64,000 bases of DNA. Origin: Aurantiacibacter atlanticus (lineage in GTDB: Bacteria; Pseudomonadota; Alphaproteobacteria; Sphingomonadales; Sphingomonadaceae). Below the pieces are notes generated by a model that saw nothing but the letters and a program-made list of their open reading frames with translations, was not told where the DNA came from and searched no databases. A program made the position numbers and the translations under genes. The stretch lies in contig NZ_CP011310.1 of assembly GCF_001077815.2 (NCBI RefSeq), positions 2,728,001 to 2,792,000 on the forward strand. Direction: 5' to 3'. Of this stretch, positions 37,556 through 47,204 are shown one piece after another (position 1 is the first letter of the stretch; the number at the start of each line of letters is the position of its first letter).

Positions 37556-38224
37556 CTAGAAACGGTAGGATAGACCCGCGCTAATGACCCATGGATCGAG
37601 CTTGTGCTCGGTTTCGATGGCCAGCGTGTTGTCCGCATACCAGCGTGCTGTGGTATCGACAAAATAGCGCTTGGCATCGAATGTCACGCCGAGCCCGCTT
37701 GTGCCAATAGCGATATCTGCCCCGCCTTGAAGGACCAGGCCGAACTCGTCAGACAAAGTGGTCCGCGTGACGCCCAGCGGGACGGTGCCCGCTCCTGGTT
37801 CGGAATCGACCCACCAGAAATAGGTCGCGCCGATACCAGCGTAAGGTTTCACCCCGCCGAGATCGACGTGATATTTCGCGGTCAGAGTGGCCGGAATGAG
37901 TTTCGCGTCGGACACCAGTTCCGCGCCCGGCAATCCGGCGGTCGCATCGACGTCGTGCTGTGTCATGCAACAGATAGTTTCGACCGAGAAATTGGGCGTC
38001 ACGAAATATTCTATCGCGAGGGTCGGAACAAAATTGTCGCTCGATTCGGTCTGAGTGGCTGCGGGCAATCCCACGATGTCCGTTCTGACATCGGTGATCT
38101 CGCCATCGGGCGCGACATAGGTTCCCAGCAGCTTGACCTGGAGTTTCCCGACGTCGTCCTGCGCCATTGCAGGCGCCGCCAGCATAGCTAGCCCGGCGAG
38201 GGGTGCCACAAACAACTTGTTCAT
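37556..38224 (-). CDS. ompW: OmpW-family outer-membrane protein
   Basis: About 222 residues from MNKLFVAPLAGLAML, with a signal peptide ending PAMAQ. An 8-strand beta-barrel of the OmpW family: VKLLGTYVAPDGE, FVPTLAIEYFVTPNFSVETI, LIPATLTAKYHVDLGGVKPYAGIGATYFWW, and a C-terminal SAGLSYRF with terminal Phe. OmpW is often made under low oxygen, matching the upstream FNR-type box. Confidence 0.9.
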   Translation of the reverse strand: MNKLFVAPLAGLAMLAAPAMAQDDVGKLQVKLLGTYVAPDGEITDVRTDIVGLPAATQTESSDNFVPTLAIEYFVTPNFSVETICCMTQHDVDATAGLPGAELVSDAKLIPATLTAKYHVDLGGVKPYAGIGATYFWWVDSEPGAGTVPLGVTRTTLSDEFGLVLQGGADIAIGTSGLGVTFDAKRYFVDTTARWYADNTLAIETEHKLDPWVISAGLSYRF

Positions 38225-38318
38225 TGCGATAATCCTTCTCGCTGCAGTGATCGCACCGCGCGACCGAGGATTTCTGCAACGTCGGACACCCCAGTAATGG
38301 GCGGCTTTCCACCCTGCA

Positions 38319-38332
38319 TTGACCTCAATCAA
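38319..38332. promoter_or_regulatory. FNR/FixK-type box for ompW
   Basis: TTGACCTCAATCAA, one mismatch from TTGAT-N4-ATCAA. It lies about 95 bases before the ompW ATG, a suitable activator position. Confidence 0.65.
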
Positions 38333-38412
38333 AGTTGCTCGGCGACACCAGCGTGGGCACTTCGGATGTTGTAATGAGCTTACAGAAACGTGCGCAGTTC
38401 TGCCGGTAAAGT

Positions 38413-38426
38413 TTGATCTGGCTCAA
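38413..38426. promoter_or_regulatory. FNR/FixK-type box for hemN
   Basis: TTGATCTGGCTCAA, one mismatch from consensus. It overlaps the first possible hemN start codon (38426), which argues that translation begins downstream, at 38444 or 38462. Confidence 0.65.
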
Positions 38427-38461
38427 TGACAGATGTCCCGGCAATGTCGCAGAAAGCCCTT

Positions 38462-39775
38462 ATGTGGACCTATTACCCTGAATTGCTCGCAGCGCCTGTA
38501 CCGCGTTACACCAGCTATCCGACCGCCGCTGAATTTGGCAAGATCAATGCCGATCTTTATCGCTCTGCTCTCCGCAACGCCTGCGGGGATGTTTCGCTTT
38601 ACGTCCACATCCCGTTCTGTGAGAAGATATGCTTCTACTGCGGTTGCAATACGGGCCGTGTGGACCAGCGCCAGCGACTCGAATCCTACCTTGCAGCTTT
38701 GCACCGTGAAATTGAAACAGTGGCGAATGAATTGTCCGGCGAGGTCAATGTCGTCAGGCTCGCTTTCGGCGGCGGAAGCCCCAATGCGATTACGCCAGAC
38801 GATTTTCGCGAACTGTTTGGCGCGCTGAGCAACTATTTTCCTCTACGCGATCCAACTGTTTCGATCGAACTCGATCCGCGCACGATGAGCGCGGAATGGG
38901 CAGCAGTCATTGCAGAATTGGGCATTTCCCGCGCCAGCCTGGGGGTGCAGACTTTTGCGGGTCATTGCCAGAAAGCCATCGGCCGCGTGCAATCCGAAGA
39001 CTGTATCTCGCGGACCGTGGAATGGTTGCGTGATGCCAATGTCACATCTATCAACTTCGACCTGATGTATGGGCTGCCCGGCCAGACAATGCATGATCTG
39101 GAAGATACCCTCCAGCGCACCCGCGCTCTTGGCGCGGATCGTATCGCACTGTTTGGCTACGCCCACGTCCCGCATATCGTCCCGCGTCAGCGCGCAATCG
39201 ATGATAGCAACCTACCGGACCAGAAAGCGCGCTTCGCCATGGCCGAACTCGGATATGCCTATCTTGTCGGCCACGGCTATGCACCGATCGGCTTCGATCA
39301 TTTTGCAAGGTCGGATGGTGAGCCGCTTGCAAAAGCCGTCCTCGACCGAACACTGAAACGCAATTTCCAAGGCTTTACTGATGACCAGAGCGAGGTGCTG
39401 ATAGGGCTGGGCGCGTCGTCCATCAGCAGCTTCCCGCATTTGCTTTCCCAGAACGAGAAGAACAATGGGCGTTACCGCATGCTTTCTTCACAGGGCGAAC
39501 TATCGGGAGGCAGAGGGATCGCACGCACCCCCGATGATCGTTATCGCGGGGCCGTCATCGAACAGTTGCTGTGCCAGGGCCGTGCAAGGCTTGGGGCAGC
39601 ATTGCTGCGCGAGGCGGCGGACCGGCTCGGCCTCTTCATGGAACGCGGTCTGGTCTCGATAGATGGGCCTTGGCTCAAGATACTGCCAAAAGGCCTGCCA
39701 TACGCCCGCTCGATTGCCGCGATGTTCGATACCCATCGTCCATCTTCAACCCGCCGCTTCAGTTCGGCGGTGTAG
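38462..39775 (+). CDS. hemN: HemN, oxygen-independent coproporphyrinogen III dehydrogenase
   Basis: A radical SAM enzyme that makes protoporphyrinogen without oxygen. The PVPRYTSYPTAAEF N-terminus, HIPFCEKICFYCGCN (Cys triad CxxxCxxC plus extra C), GGGSPN, and INFDLMYGLPGQT are diagnostic. The start is placed at MWTYYPELL because an FNR-type box covers the upstream ATG at 38426; ATG at 38444 is also possible. Confidence 0.92.
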   Translation: MWTYYPELLAAPVPRYTSYPTAAEFGKINADLYRSALRNACGDVSLYVHIPFCEKICFYCGCNTGRVDQRQRLESYLAALHREIETVANELSGEVNVVRLAFGGGSPNAITPDDFRELFGALSNYFPLRDPTVSIELDPRTMSAEWAAVIAELGISRASLGVQTFAGHCQKAIGRVQSEDCISRTVEWLRDANVTSINFDLMYGLPGQTMHDLEDTLQRTRALGADRIALFGYAHVPHIVPRQRAIDDSNLPDQKARFAMAELGYAYLVGHGYAPIGFDHFARSDGEPLAKAVLDRTLKRNFQGFTDDQSEVLIGLGASSISSFPHLLSQNEKNNGRYRMLSSQGELSGGRGIARTPDDRYRGAVIEQLLCQGRARLGAALLREAADRLGLFMERGLVSIDGPWLKILPKGLPYARSIAAMFDTHRPSSTRRFSSAV

Positions 39776-40154
39776 TTTGACTTGGCTTTGAAGGTCCAGA
39801 GCCCGACACACTCGATGCCCAGTCGCTTGACCGAATTCGCGGATTCACCTGAGCAGCGCAATCCGATTGCAGTGGAAATTCCGTGTGTCTGCGACTAGCG
39901 CTCTTTCCTGCGTCAGAGAACCATTGATGTACGGTCCGTTCCACCTGAAAGTTGTGCCTCTGGGCCGAGAATAACGCGGGACTGCGCCATTACTGCCGCA
40001 CCGCCATGCCATCGCGGTCATTTACTGCAAAAGTCCCACTATTCAGGCTTCAGGCAATCCATAGATGCCGATGCCGCTCACGTTCTCATGCGGAAATCCG
40101 CCAAGATTATGCGTCAGACCGATGGAGGGGTTTTCCATCTGCCGCTCCCCAGCC
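39776..40154. other. Intergenic, no gene seen
   Basis: 379 bases between hemN and the DUF1003 fragment. Only antisense or short ORFs; no repeat or RNA recognised. Confidence 0.5.
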
Positions 40155-40451
40155 CTAAGGATCGAACGCGGCGTTGACGCTCAAGGCAAAGCCATTCACC
40201 GCTGTCCAAGCGAAAAGGAACAGGAAGAATGCGCCGATGAATGGCCATGATCCTCCAATCCTGGCCACATTATCTGCGAGCCTAACCCAGGCCGTTTCTT
40301 CCCGTTCTGCAACGTCGCCAACGTCTTGGCTGATCGGCCGCCGCTCTTCGATATGCTCGACGACACGGCGCTCTTCAATTTCACTCGGCGCACGACCGGG
40401 ATGTTTTTTCGCCAGATCGACTGTTACGCGGCTTAGCTTCGTCATCTCCAT
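40155..40451 (-). pseudogene. DUF1003 membrane protein, C-terminally truncated
   Basis: 98 residues. The C-terminal half (GGSWPFIGAFFLFLFAWTAVNGFALSVNAAFDP) matches the first helix of DUF1003, where the family continues FDPYPFILLNL with a second helix. Here a TAG follows FDP and the downstream sequence no longer matches, so the second half is lost. Confidence 0.65.
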
Positions 40452-40592
40452 TCCTCCAGTATTGCAGGTCGATGAACAGCCCTCTTTGCATATGCTTGGC
40501 GGCTACAGTTTCTCGTGATCACAAGTCGGCTTGGAAGCCGGACGGACCGGCATGTCGGCCCACGCCGTACCGTTCAACAGCAATCGATCCGT

Positions 40593-41141
40593 TCAGACTT
40601 GACCATCTAGGTAATCCAACACGACGTCCCAAGAACCAAAGCCGAGGAAGATGCGACCCGCCATCATCGACATCAGCAATGTTAGCAGAAAGCCCCAGAC
40701 AGCCAAAACACCTCCGGTCATTCTCCAACTCTTCGGTGGGAGGCCTTGGGCAAGAAACATGATAATCCCGGCCACGTTGACACAAACGAGATTCACGAAG
40801 AACAGAAATAAGGCGTTCGCGCCCGCGTTCGGATAACCCGCTCCAGTATACATCCCGGCAGCGGTAAGCGGAGGGACAAGTGCTACGGCAATCATCACGC
40901 CGACAAGCGAGAGCGAGGCACCGCGGCTGAAAGCCAGTACGCCCGCTGCTCCGCAGGCAAGGGCAAGCGCCACATCGGCAGGCTGTACCAAGTTGCGATT
41001 CCTCAATTCAGGCACGAGCGGATCGATTTCGACGATGAGACCTACAAGCCAGCCTGAAATGACGACGGCAATGCAACCAATTCGAAGTGTCCAAGACGCC
41101 GATGCGGACTTACGCTTGTCAAACTGTCTGAGCGAATGCAT
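40593..41141 (-). pseudogene. DUF389 membrane protein, N-terminally truncated
   Basis: 182 residues with four or five membrane helices of the DUF389/TIGR00341 type (ADVALALACGAAGVLAFSRGASLSLVGVMIAVALVPPLTAAG). The family normally starts with a longer region and further helices, which are missing; the 15 codons after the ATG look unrelated. It may still be translated. Confidence 0.6.
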
Positions 41142-41540
41142 TCTCTGACAAACGAAGAACCGGAAAATATTTTGGGGTTTTGCGATGATGGGGCTTGGAC
41201 TGCTGCAGGCAAATACCGGAAGCGACTGCGTGAAGAAGGAGTTGGCCGGGGCTGGCCGCTTCGAAGCGGGACTGCATAATCACTCTACAGGAACCGTAAT
41301 CAGCCTTCTACTGGGCCTTGGGAACCTGTTCTTTTCGTAAGTGCCCTATTGGGCCGTGGCGCCTGCCCAAGTTCAGGTATTTCCGATGCAAACCTATCGT
41401 CGTGTCATGTTTACGCCCGCCGCGCATTTGCTCCGTTATCTTTTGGATATACGGACGCTTATCGCACAACGGGCGTAAATCATTTTTAAGACGCTCTTGA
41501 AACGCATTTTACTGCCTTCAGAAGGATCCTAATTCAGCAG
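41142..41540. other. Intergenic, no gene seen
   Basis: 399 bases. Nothing recognisable as gene, repeat or RNA. Confidence 0.5.
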
Positions 41541-43907
41541 TCAATACTCGTAGGACAACGTCACCCCATAGGTTCTCGGTGAGCCGAACGTGCCGAACGC
41601 TATACGGCCACCACGCTGGCTATAGACGTGAGTCCGATAGGCTTCATCAGTGAAGTTCTTAACCCAGCCTTGAATTTCCCATACCCGATCAGCACTTTGC
41701 CAGGCGATCCAGGCATCTGCGAGAGTGTAAGAAGGCAAGACATCGAGCGGATTATTATCGGCATTCGTGAAAACATCGCTCTGATATCGGGCATTGAGGT
41801 TAGCTGTAATCGTCGATCCAGAAGCGAGCTCCTGAGAAACCTGAACGTAGGCACTCCAAGAATGTTTCGGAGCCTGACGCAGACGGTTATCGGAGAAGTC
41901 GCCGGATCCGCTGATATCGGGCGTTCCGAAGAAGTTCTTATATTTGGCATCAAGATAAGCGTAGGTTCCGCCGAACTCCAAGAAGTCGACCGGTTGAGCA
42001 GTAAGTTCGACCTCGACACCCTTGATCGTAGCATCAGACGCGTTTTCGGTGATAAACTCACCAAAACCGGACGTCGGCGGCTGGAAGAACCGTGTGACCT
42101 GCAGATCCTTGTAGTCAAGGTAGAATGCGGTCGTGTTCAACCTGAGCCGGCGGTCCAACAGGTCCATTTTCGCACCCAATTCATAATTGGTCGCTTCTTC
42201 TGGTTCAAATGCTGTCGTCGCGCGCTCCGCAGTTGTTGCGGTTCCTGTAAAGCCCCCGCTCTTAAAGCCGGTTGCAACCGAACCGTAGACCATGATGTCG
42301 CTCGTGGGGCGGAATTCCGCACCAATCCGCCATGAGAAGTTGCTCCAGCTGTCTTCGCCGCGGGTCTCTGGGAACGGACGAAGGATGAGAAGCACATTTG
42401 GTGACGTGATTACGTCGTTCGACGCGATGATTCGCTTTTTCTCGTACGAGTAGCGCGCGCCACCGGTAAGTGAGAAGGTATCGGTTAGTTCAAATGTGGC
42501 TTGTCCGTATCCGCCAAGGCCTTTCCCAAGGAAGTCCATGTTTGCGGCAACGAAACTGGGTTCGAGCGACTGATCCGAGAGCCCGGAAAATCCAACGCCT
42601 TCTGTGCGTTGAATGTCTTCGATCGAGCCAAAGAGCCCAGCAACCCAGCGAAAACGTGATGAGCCTGGCGATGTAAGTCTGATTTCGCCAGTGTACTGCG
42701 TGGCTTGCTCATCGATGACGTCTACGCTGTCGAAAGTAAATCCAAGTTCGGGCGATCCGAGCAGGATAAGGTTGGGATTGCCATTGGATCCGGTCAGGTC
42801 GACTACCGGGCTTGGCGGCAACCCCGAGGAATCAAGCAGATTCTTGAAAGTAGAATCTCGGAATGCACCTAAGACGGTAAGGGTGGCGAAACTAAATTCA
42901 TGATCTACCTGAGCCATACCACCGATAAGGTCGCGCTTGGAAAAACCAAGTTCCTCACCGGCATAGCTGTAGACTCCACCATTCTTGCCGCGCGTACCGC
43001 CGATCACCTCATTCACCGCCATCGGGTCAGATGCGCAACCGCAGTCATGAAGAGGGCCGACTGAACCAACCGGTTCGCGGTTGTCAGTGCCAAAATCATC
43101 ATCGGCGCCGTCGAGCGACAAAAATACCGATGTTCGGTCTGTCGGTTCCCAGGCTATCGCCGCACGCCAGGCGAAACGTTCCGCGAAACCGATGTCATCA
43201 TCGTCTTCCGACCCTGTGGGCACAGCGCGGGTTCCTACATCTACACGGGTCAGATACCCGTCGGTATCGCGCCTGCTAAAGGACAGGCGGGCAGCAACGT
43301 TTTCGCCGAGCGGAATATTGACACCGGCGCCGGTGTCAAACGTGCCGAAATTACCAACTGTTTGCCGCGCCTTGAATTCGAACTCACCCAGCGTTGGTTT
43401 GCGCGTAACATAGTTTACGACGCCCGCGATCGCATTCTTTCCGAAAAGCGTCCCTTGGGGTCCGCGTAGAACTTCCAGTCGTTCCAGATCGAAGATGTCG
43501 ATGTTGGTCGCAGTACGTGTCGCGAAATACACGCCATCCACCATGATCAAGGTGGAGTCTGATGCACCGGCGCCATCCTCTTTGGTACCTACGCCACGGA
43601 TTGCGATTTCCGGCTGGCCGGGGCTGAAAGAACTGATCACAAGACCCGGCGCACGTCCCTGCACGTCCTCAAGGCCTTTCATATTGGCCTGATCCAGCGC
43701 CTCTCCTCCGAACGCAGTGACAGCCACCGGCACATCCTGAAGGTTTTCCGCCCTCTTTTGAGCGGTAACGATGATTTCGTTGAGCCCGCCTTGACGAGGA
43801 GTTTCGGAAGTCGAAGTTTCCGGCTGCTCTTGCTCTTGCGCCAGAGCAGAAGTTGCCATCAACCCAACTGTGGCCACCGTTGTGGTGAGCCGCCAAATGC
43901 TTCTCAT
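41541..43907 (-). CDS. TonB-dependent outer-membrane receptor
   Basis: 788 residues. Signal peptide ending ATSALAQ, TonB box region (NEIIVTAQKR), plug domain (VPVAVTAFGGEAL...GRAPGLVISS, VLRGPQGTLFGKNAIAGVVNYVTRKP), then a 22-strand barrel ending GVTLSYEY. The closest group is the iron/complex-organic receptors common in sphingomonads. It is next to the catabolic genes and shares their control motif, so it probably imports the same substrate. Confidence 0.92.
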   Translation of the reverse strand: MRSIWRLTTTVATVGLMATSALAQEQEQPETSTSETPRQGGLNEIIVTAQKRAENLQDVPVAVTAFGGEALDQANMKGLEDVQGRAPGLVISSFSPGQPEIAIRGVGTKEDGAGASDSTLIMVDGVYFATRTATNIDIFDLERLEVLRGPQGTLFGKNAIAGVVNYVTRKPTLGEFEFKARQTVGNFGTFDTGAGVNIPLGENVAARLSFSRRDTDGYLTRVDVGTRAVPTGSEDDDDIGFAERFAWRAAIAWEPTDRTSVFLSLDGADDDFGTDNREPVGSVGPLHDCGCASDPMAVNEVIGGTRGKNGGVYSYAGEELGFSKRDLIGGMAQVDHEFSFATLTVLGAFRDSTFKNLLDSSGLPPSPVVDLTGSNGNPNLILLGSPELGFTFDSVDVIDEQATQYTGEIRLTSPGSSRFRWVAGLFGSIEDIQRTEGVGFSGLSDQSLEPSFVAANMDFLGKGLGGYGQATFELTDTFSLTGGARYSYEKKRIIASNDVITSPNVLLILRPFPETRGEDSWSNFSWRIGAEFRPTSDIMVYGSVATGFKSGGFTGTATTAERATTAFEPEEATNYELGAKMDLLDRRLRLNTTAFYLDYKDLQVTRFFQPPTSGFGEFITENASDATIKGVEVELTAQPVDFLEFGGTYAYLDAKYKNFFGTPDISGSGDFSDNRLRQAPKHSWSAYVQVSQELASGSTITANLNARYQSDVFTNADNNPLDVLPSYTLADAWIAWQSADRVWEIQGWVKNFTDEAYRTHVYSQRGGRIAFGTFGSPRTYGVTLSYEY

Positions 43908-43948
43908 TATTACCTCCCTGATAGCGATCTGTATGCCGCTTAGTTGTA

Positions 43949-43977
43949 AGCCTACGCTATTCTGACCGGTCGCTCAA
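43949..43977 (-). promoter_or_regulatory. Candidate promoter of the TonB receptor with operator over the -35 box
   Basis: Minus strand TTGAGC (43972-43977), 17-base spacer, TAGGCT (43949-43954). The motif GACCGGTCGCTCAA (43964-43977) ends on the -35. A 9-bp inverted repeat (43971-43979 with 43983-43991) overlaps it. Confidence 0.55.
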
Positions 43978-44069
43978 TTGAAAATTGAGCGAAGTCGGAT
44001 TTTCAGGCGCAAGGATTGCATCTTCTCTTAATATATTCAGTGATAGACAGTTTCAGCTTCGTCCGTAGA

Positions 44070-45758
44070 TCAATCCATATCCCAAGGAATAAGGTCTGGT
44101 ATTGCAAGAATGCTTTCACGGACTTGTGACTTCTGCATTTTCCCGGTCACCGTTCTGGGCAAGTCTGTATTCCAGAACAGTATGTGTTTAGGCACTTGAA
44201 CCGAGCTCAGCTTGGAGCGGCAAAACTCGCGCAGATCCTCCACGCTCGGGCTAGTTGCATCTTGGCGAGGTACTACTACTGCGACAACCGCTTCCCCCCA
44301 GATAGGATGTGGTATGCCCACAACACAGCTATCCATTACGCTGGGATGATCCGCAATCGCCGCTTCAACGACGATGGGATAAATGTTGATACCCCCGCTG
44401 ATAATCATGAAATTTCGGCGATCAAGAAGGTAGAGAAAGCCTTCATCGTCGAGTCGGCCAATATCGTTGGTGCGCATCCATGTTCCGGACACCACCTGTT
44501 CGGTTTCCTCTGGAAGATTGAGGTATTGAAGCATGTTCGCTTCACTGCGCAGCCAGATTTCGCCCGCTTCTCCGGACGCAACTTCTTGGCCTGCGTCGTC
44601 GCGAATGCTGATATCAAACAGAGTGCCCAGTTGCCCGACCGAATTGAGCAGTTCGGGACGGTCATCCAACCCGCGTCGGATATCCTCCGGCAACAGGAAC
44701 GATACGCCGCCCCAAGTCGTCTCAGTCATCGCATAACAGTGCAGAAATTCACAATCGAACGTCTGTGCCGCGTCCCGGATCATGGCCGGCGTGGACGGGG
44801 ACGATCCGAACGCGATCATTCGCAACGCAGACAAATCGTAGGGTTCGTTCTTTTGCGCTTCGATTGCCCATTTGAGCATCGTCGGCGCGACAAGAGCGAT
44901 ACTGCAGCGATGTCTCTCCAGATCCGCCAGAAATTTGTCCATGTCGAAAAAGCCCTTTGGCAACACGGTGGTCATGCCGTTTGCCAGGCCTAGCATCCCA
45001 AGCAGGACTGCTACCCACGCATTTGAAGTCGCATGGTAGAAGGTATCTTTCCCGTTTAAGCCGAACATGGACACGGCGTGGAGAACACTGGCGCGCAAGC
45101 CCTGATGCGATAACACCACGCCCTTGGGCAGGCCCGTCGTGCCTGAAGTGTAAGAATAGAATGCCGGAGAGTCGGGTTCTATAGCGACATCCTCGTAGGC
45201 GTCAGGAGCGTCCGCGATCAATGCTTCCAGGTCCATCGGCAGGCCATGCTTGTCACCAAGCCCGATCAGCTTTATGTCAGATAGGCCACCCTGCTCCCGC
45301 AACTCTTCTAGAACCGAAACGCAATCCTCATGCACGAAAAGGGTGGTGAGCTTGGCATCCCGGATCACATGAACCATTTCGTGAGCAGCCAGCCGGCGGT
45401 TGATGCCGACGCGGATCGCACCGATCATGAGGCATGCAAAAAAATGCTCGTAAACCTCGATATGCTCACCGGCCAAGATGCCGACGGCGTCACCCTTCTG
45501 AACCCCCATGCCCTGCATTGCGGCAGCGAGCCGGGAGCTTCTGTCGGCCATCTCCGACCAAGTGCGCTTTGCATCGGCCGTTTCGTATGCTATCTTTTTT
45601 GGGTAGTGACGTCCGCATCGCGCGATAAGATCGCGAGGCAGCAACGGCTCGACAGTTAGCTGTTTAGTCCGGTTTGAAATAGAGCTCGCCGTCGACGACC
45701 TCCGCTCTAACTTCGCCTTTATCATCATCCCTCCTAGATTCACCCTTATAGCGGGCAA
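44070..45758 (-). CDS. Acyl-CoA ligase (AMP-binding family)
   Basis: Up to 562 residues. The ATP motif is YSYTSGTTGLPKGV; further motifs are YAMTETTWG, TNDIGRLDDEGFLYLLDRRNFMIISGG and the C-terminal lysine in PRTVTGKMQK. It activates a carboxylic acid as its CoA ester. The first 30 codons overlap the DUF35 gene and look non-native; the true start is probably near 45644 (TTG) to 45720. Substrate unknown, but it fits a side-chain degradation route. Confidence 0.88.
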   Translation of the reverse strand: MPAIRVNLGGMMIKAKLERRSSTASSISNRTKQLTVEPLLPRDLIARCGRHYPKKIAYETADAKRTWSEMADRSSRLAAAMQGMGVQKGDAVGILAGEHIEVYEHFFACLMIGAIRVGINRRLAAHEMVHVIRDAKLTTLFVHEDCVSVLEELREQGGLSDIKLIGLGDKHGLPMDLEALIADAPDAYEDVAIEPDSPAFYSYTSGTTGLPKGVVLSHQGLRASVLHAVSMFGLNGKDTFYHATSNAWVAVLLGMLGLANGMTTVLPKGFFDMDKFLADLERHRCSIALVAPTMLKWAIEAQKNEPYDLSALRMIAFGSSPSTPAMIRDAAQTFDCEFLHCYAMTETTWGGVSFLLPEDIRRGLDDRPELLNSVGQLGTLFDISIRDDAGQEVASGEAGEIWLRSEANMLQYLNLPEETEQVVSGTWMRTNDIGRLDDEGFLYLLDRRNFMIISGGINIYPIVVEAAIADHPSVMDSCVVGIPHPIWGEAVVAVVVPRQDATSPSVEDLREFCRSKLSSVQVPKHILFWNTDLPRTVTGKMQKSQVRESILAIPDLIPWDMD

Positions 45759-46038
45759 TTATATGTGGGCCTTCCTCAAGCTCGACTGATGCGAGCGAGT
45801 AAGGCGCCGGAATTTCAGCAACATAGGAGACCATTATTTCCACAGTACAGCGCAGGCTACCTCGGCCACTGGATTCAGTCCATTTCAGGTCGGGCGACTG
45901 GCACAAAGTACAAACGCGAGCCGAATAAGGCTGTATGCGTTGGCACTCAGCGCATTGTTGAACTAGAAGTGTTCCATTCCGCAAACCTGCGCGAAATGCC
46001 TCAGCATCCAGAGTTGATTCGATGTCTGACTCCATCAT
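45664..46038 (-). CDS. DUF35 zinc-ribbon/OB-fold protein
   Basis: 124 residues. Rubredoxin-like zinc ribbon (CAECQRIQPYSARVCTLC) then an OB fold (SGRGSLRCTVEIMVSYVAEIPAPYSLASVELEEGPHIIARYKG). DUF35 proteins pair with thiolase-like partners, for example in steroid side-chain aldolases. It overlaps the thiolase gene by 4 bases, which supports such a complex. Confidence 0.9.
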   Translation of the reverse strand: MMESDIESTLDAEAFRAGLRNGTLLVQQCAECQRIQPYSARVCTLCQSPDLKWTESSGRGSLRCTVEIMVSYVAEIPAPYSLASVELEEGPHIIARYKGESRRDDDKGEVRAEVVDGELYFKPD

Positions 46039-47204
46039 AAGCTCCTATGCGGGCTTAATATTGCTGCGGCATGATGCTGCTGTCGACCGCCAAGCCCGGT
46101 GGCGAGAACGATATCGTTCCGAACTTGCCGATCTCCTCCCTCTCCGCGAGCTTGAATGATAGCCTCAGCCAGCGGCGTGGCACCTTGGAGGTAATAACCT
46201 GACAGCATTCCCCCTCCAGTATTTACAGGCAACGAGCCACCCGGTGCGGTGCGCCCTTCCGCCGTAAATGCCGCGCCTTCACCACGGTCGCAAAAACCGT
46301 AGTTTTCTAAGGATACGATGCCGGTGCACGTGAACGGCGCATAGAACTGGGCGCTGGAAACCTCCGCAGGTCCAACTCCGGCCATTGCATAAGCTGTCTT
46401 GCCAGCCAGTTCAGCGCCGTTATCGAACTCCGGCTCCAGATCACCAAACGCCGGGCAGCCCGAATGCCCCTGACCGATTCCGTGGATAAAAACTCTTTTG
46501 GAATCAACCATATCATCGTCACATACTACCAGAAAGGCTACAGCCCCGTTTACCGGATAAGCGCAATCCATAACCCGGATCGGTCGCGCCACGAACCGCG
46601 ACGCAAGGTATTCTTCCATCGTCAGCGGTTGGCGCAGGAAGGCCCGGTCATTGCCGGTAGCCCAAGCTCGCTCAGCTAACGCCCATTCGCCGAAATCTTC
46701 CTCCGTTGCGCCGAAGAGGGCAGTATATCGCGATGCCACAAAACCAAATGCGGAAGTTGCTCCAAACAACCCGATCTGCTCTTCCCATCCAGGAATGCCC
46801 GTAAGCGGGAGCGGGATAGCAAATGTCTTACCGGCATTGACGTTATGCGAAATCGGGGCGTCTGCGAAAACGCACGCAACCCGCTTCGCAAGACCGCCCT
46901 GAACTGCAAGTGTCGCGATCTGAAGCATCTGGATGACAGAAGAACCTTCCCCCTCGATCGAGGCCAGCAAGCCCAGGTCGCGCAGTCCCAGATCTTCCTG
47001 CACTGTGAGAGGGAGCGTCTCCGCGGGTTCGATGGGGCTACGGTTAAGCAGCAACCCATCGACATCATCCAGTTTCAACCCGGCATCAGCTACGGCATTA
47101 CTCACCGCATCGCATGCCAGTTGCCGGGGCCGTGGCCCCGGCTTTCGTGAAAGCTGACTGAAACCCAGACCGGCAACGGCTGCGAGAGGCCCGCGTATTG
47201 TCAT
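46035..47204 (-). CDS. Thiolase-like protein (lipid-transfer/aldolase type)
   Basis: 389 residues of the SCP-x/Ltp2-like thiolase branch: AVAGLGFSQLSRKPG, VDGLLLNRSPIE, and a C-terminal GGMLSGYYLQGATPLAEAIIQARGEGGDRQV. The canonical thiolase nucleophile Cys region is not obvious, as in Ltp2-type retro-aldolases. With the DUF35 partner it may cleave an acyl-CoA side chain. Confidence 0.85.
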   Translation of the reverse strand: MTIRGPLAAVAGLGFSQLSRKPGPRPRQLACDAVSNAVADAGLKLDDVDGLLLNRSPIEPAETLPLTVQEDLGLRDLGLLASIEGEGSSVIQMLQIATLAVQGGLAKRVACVFADAPISHNVNAGKTFAIPLPLTGIPGWEEQIGLFGATSAFGFVASRYTALFGATEEDFGEWALAERAWATGNDRAFLRQPLTMEEYLASRFVARPIRVMDCAYPVNGAVAFLVVCDDDMVDSKRVFIHGIGQGHSGCPAFGDLEPEFDNGAELAGKTAYAMAGVGPAEVSSAQFYAPFTCTGIVSLENYGFCDRGEGAAFTAEGRTAPGGSLPVNTGGGMLSGYYLQGATPLAEAIIQARGEGGDRQVRNDIVLATGLGGRQQHHAAAILSPHRSL

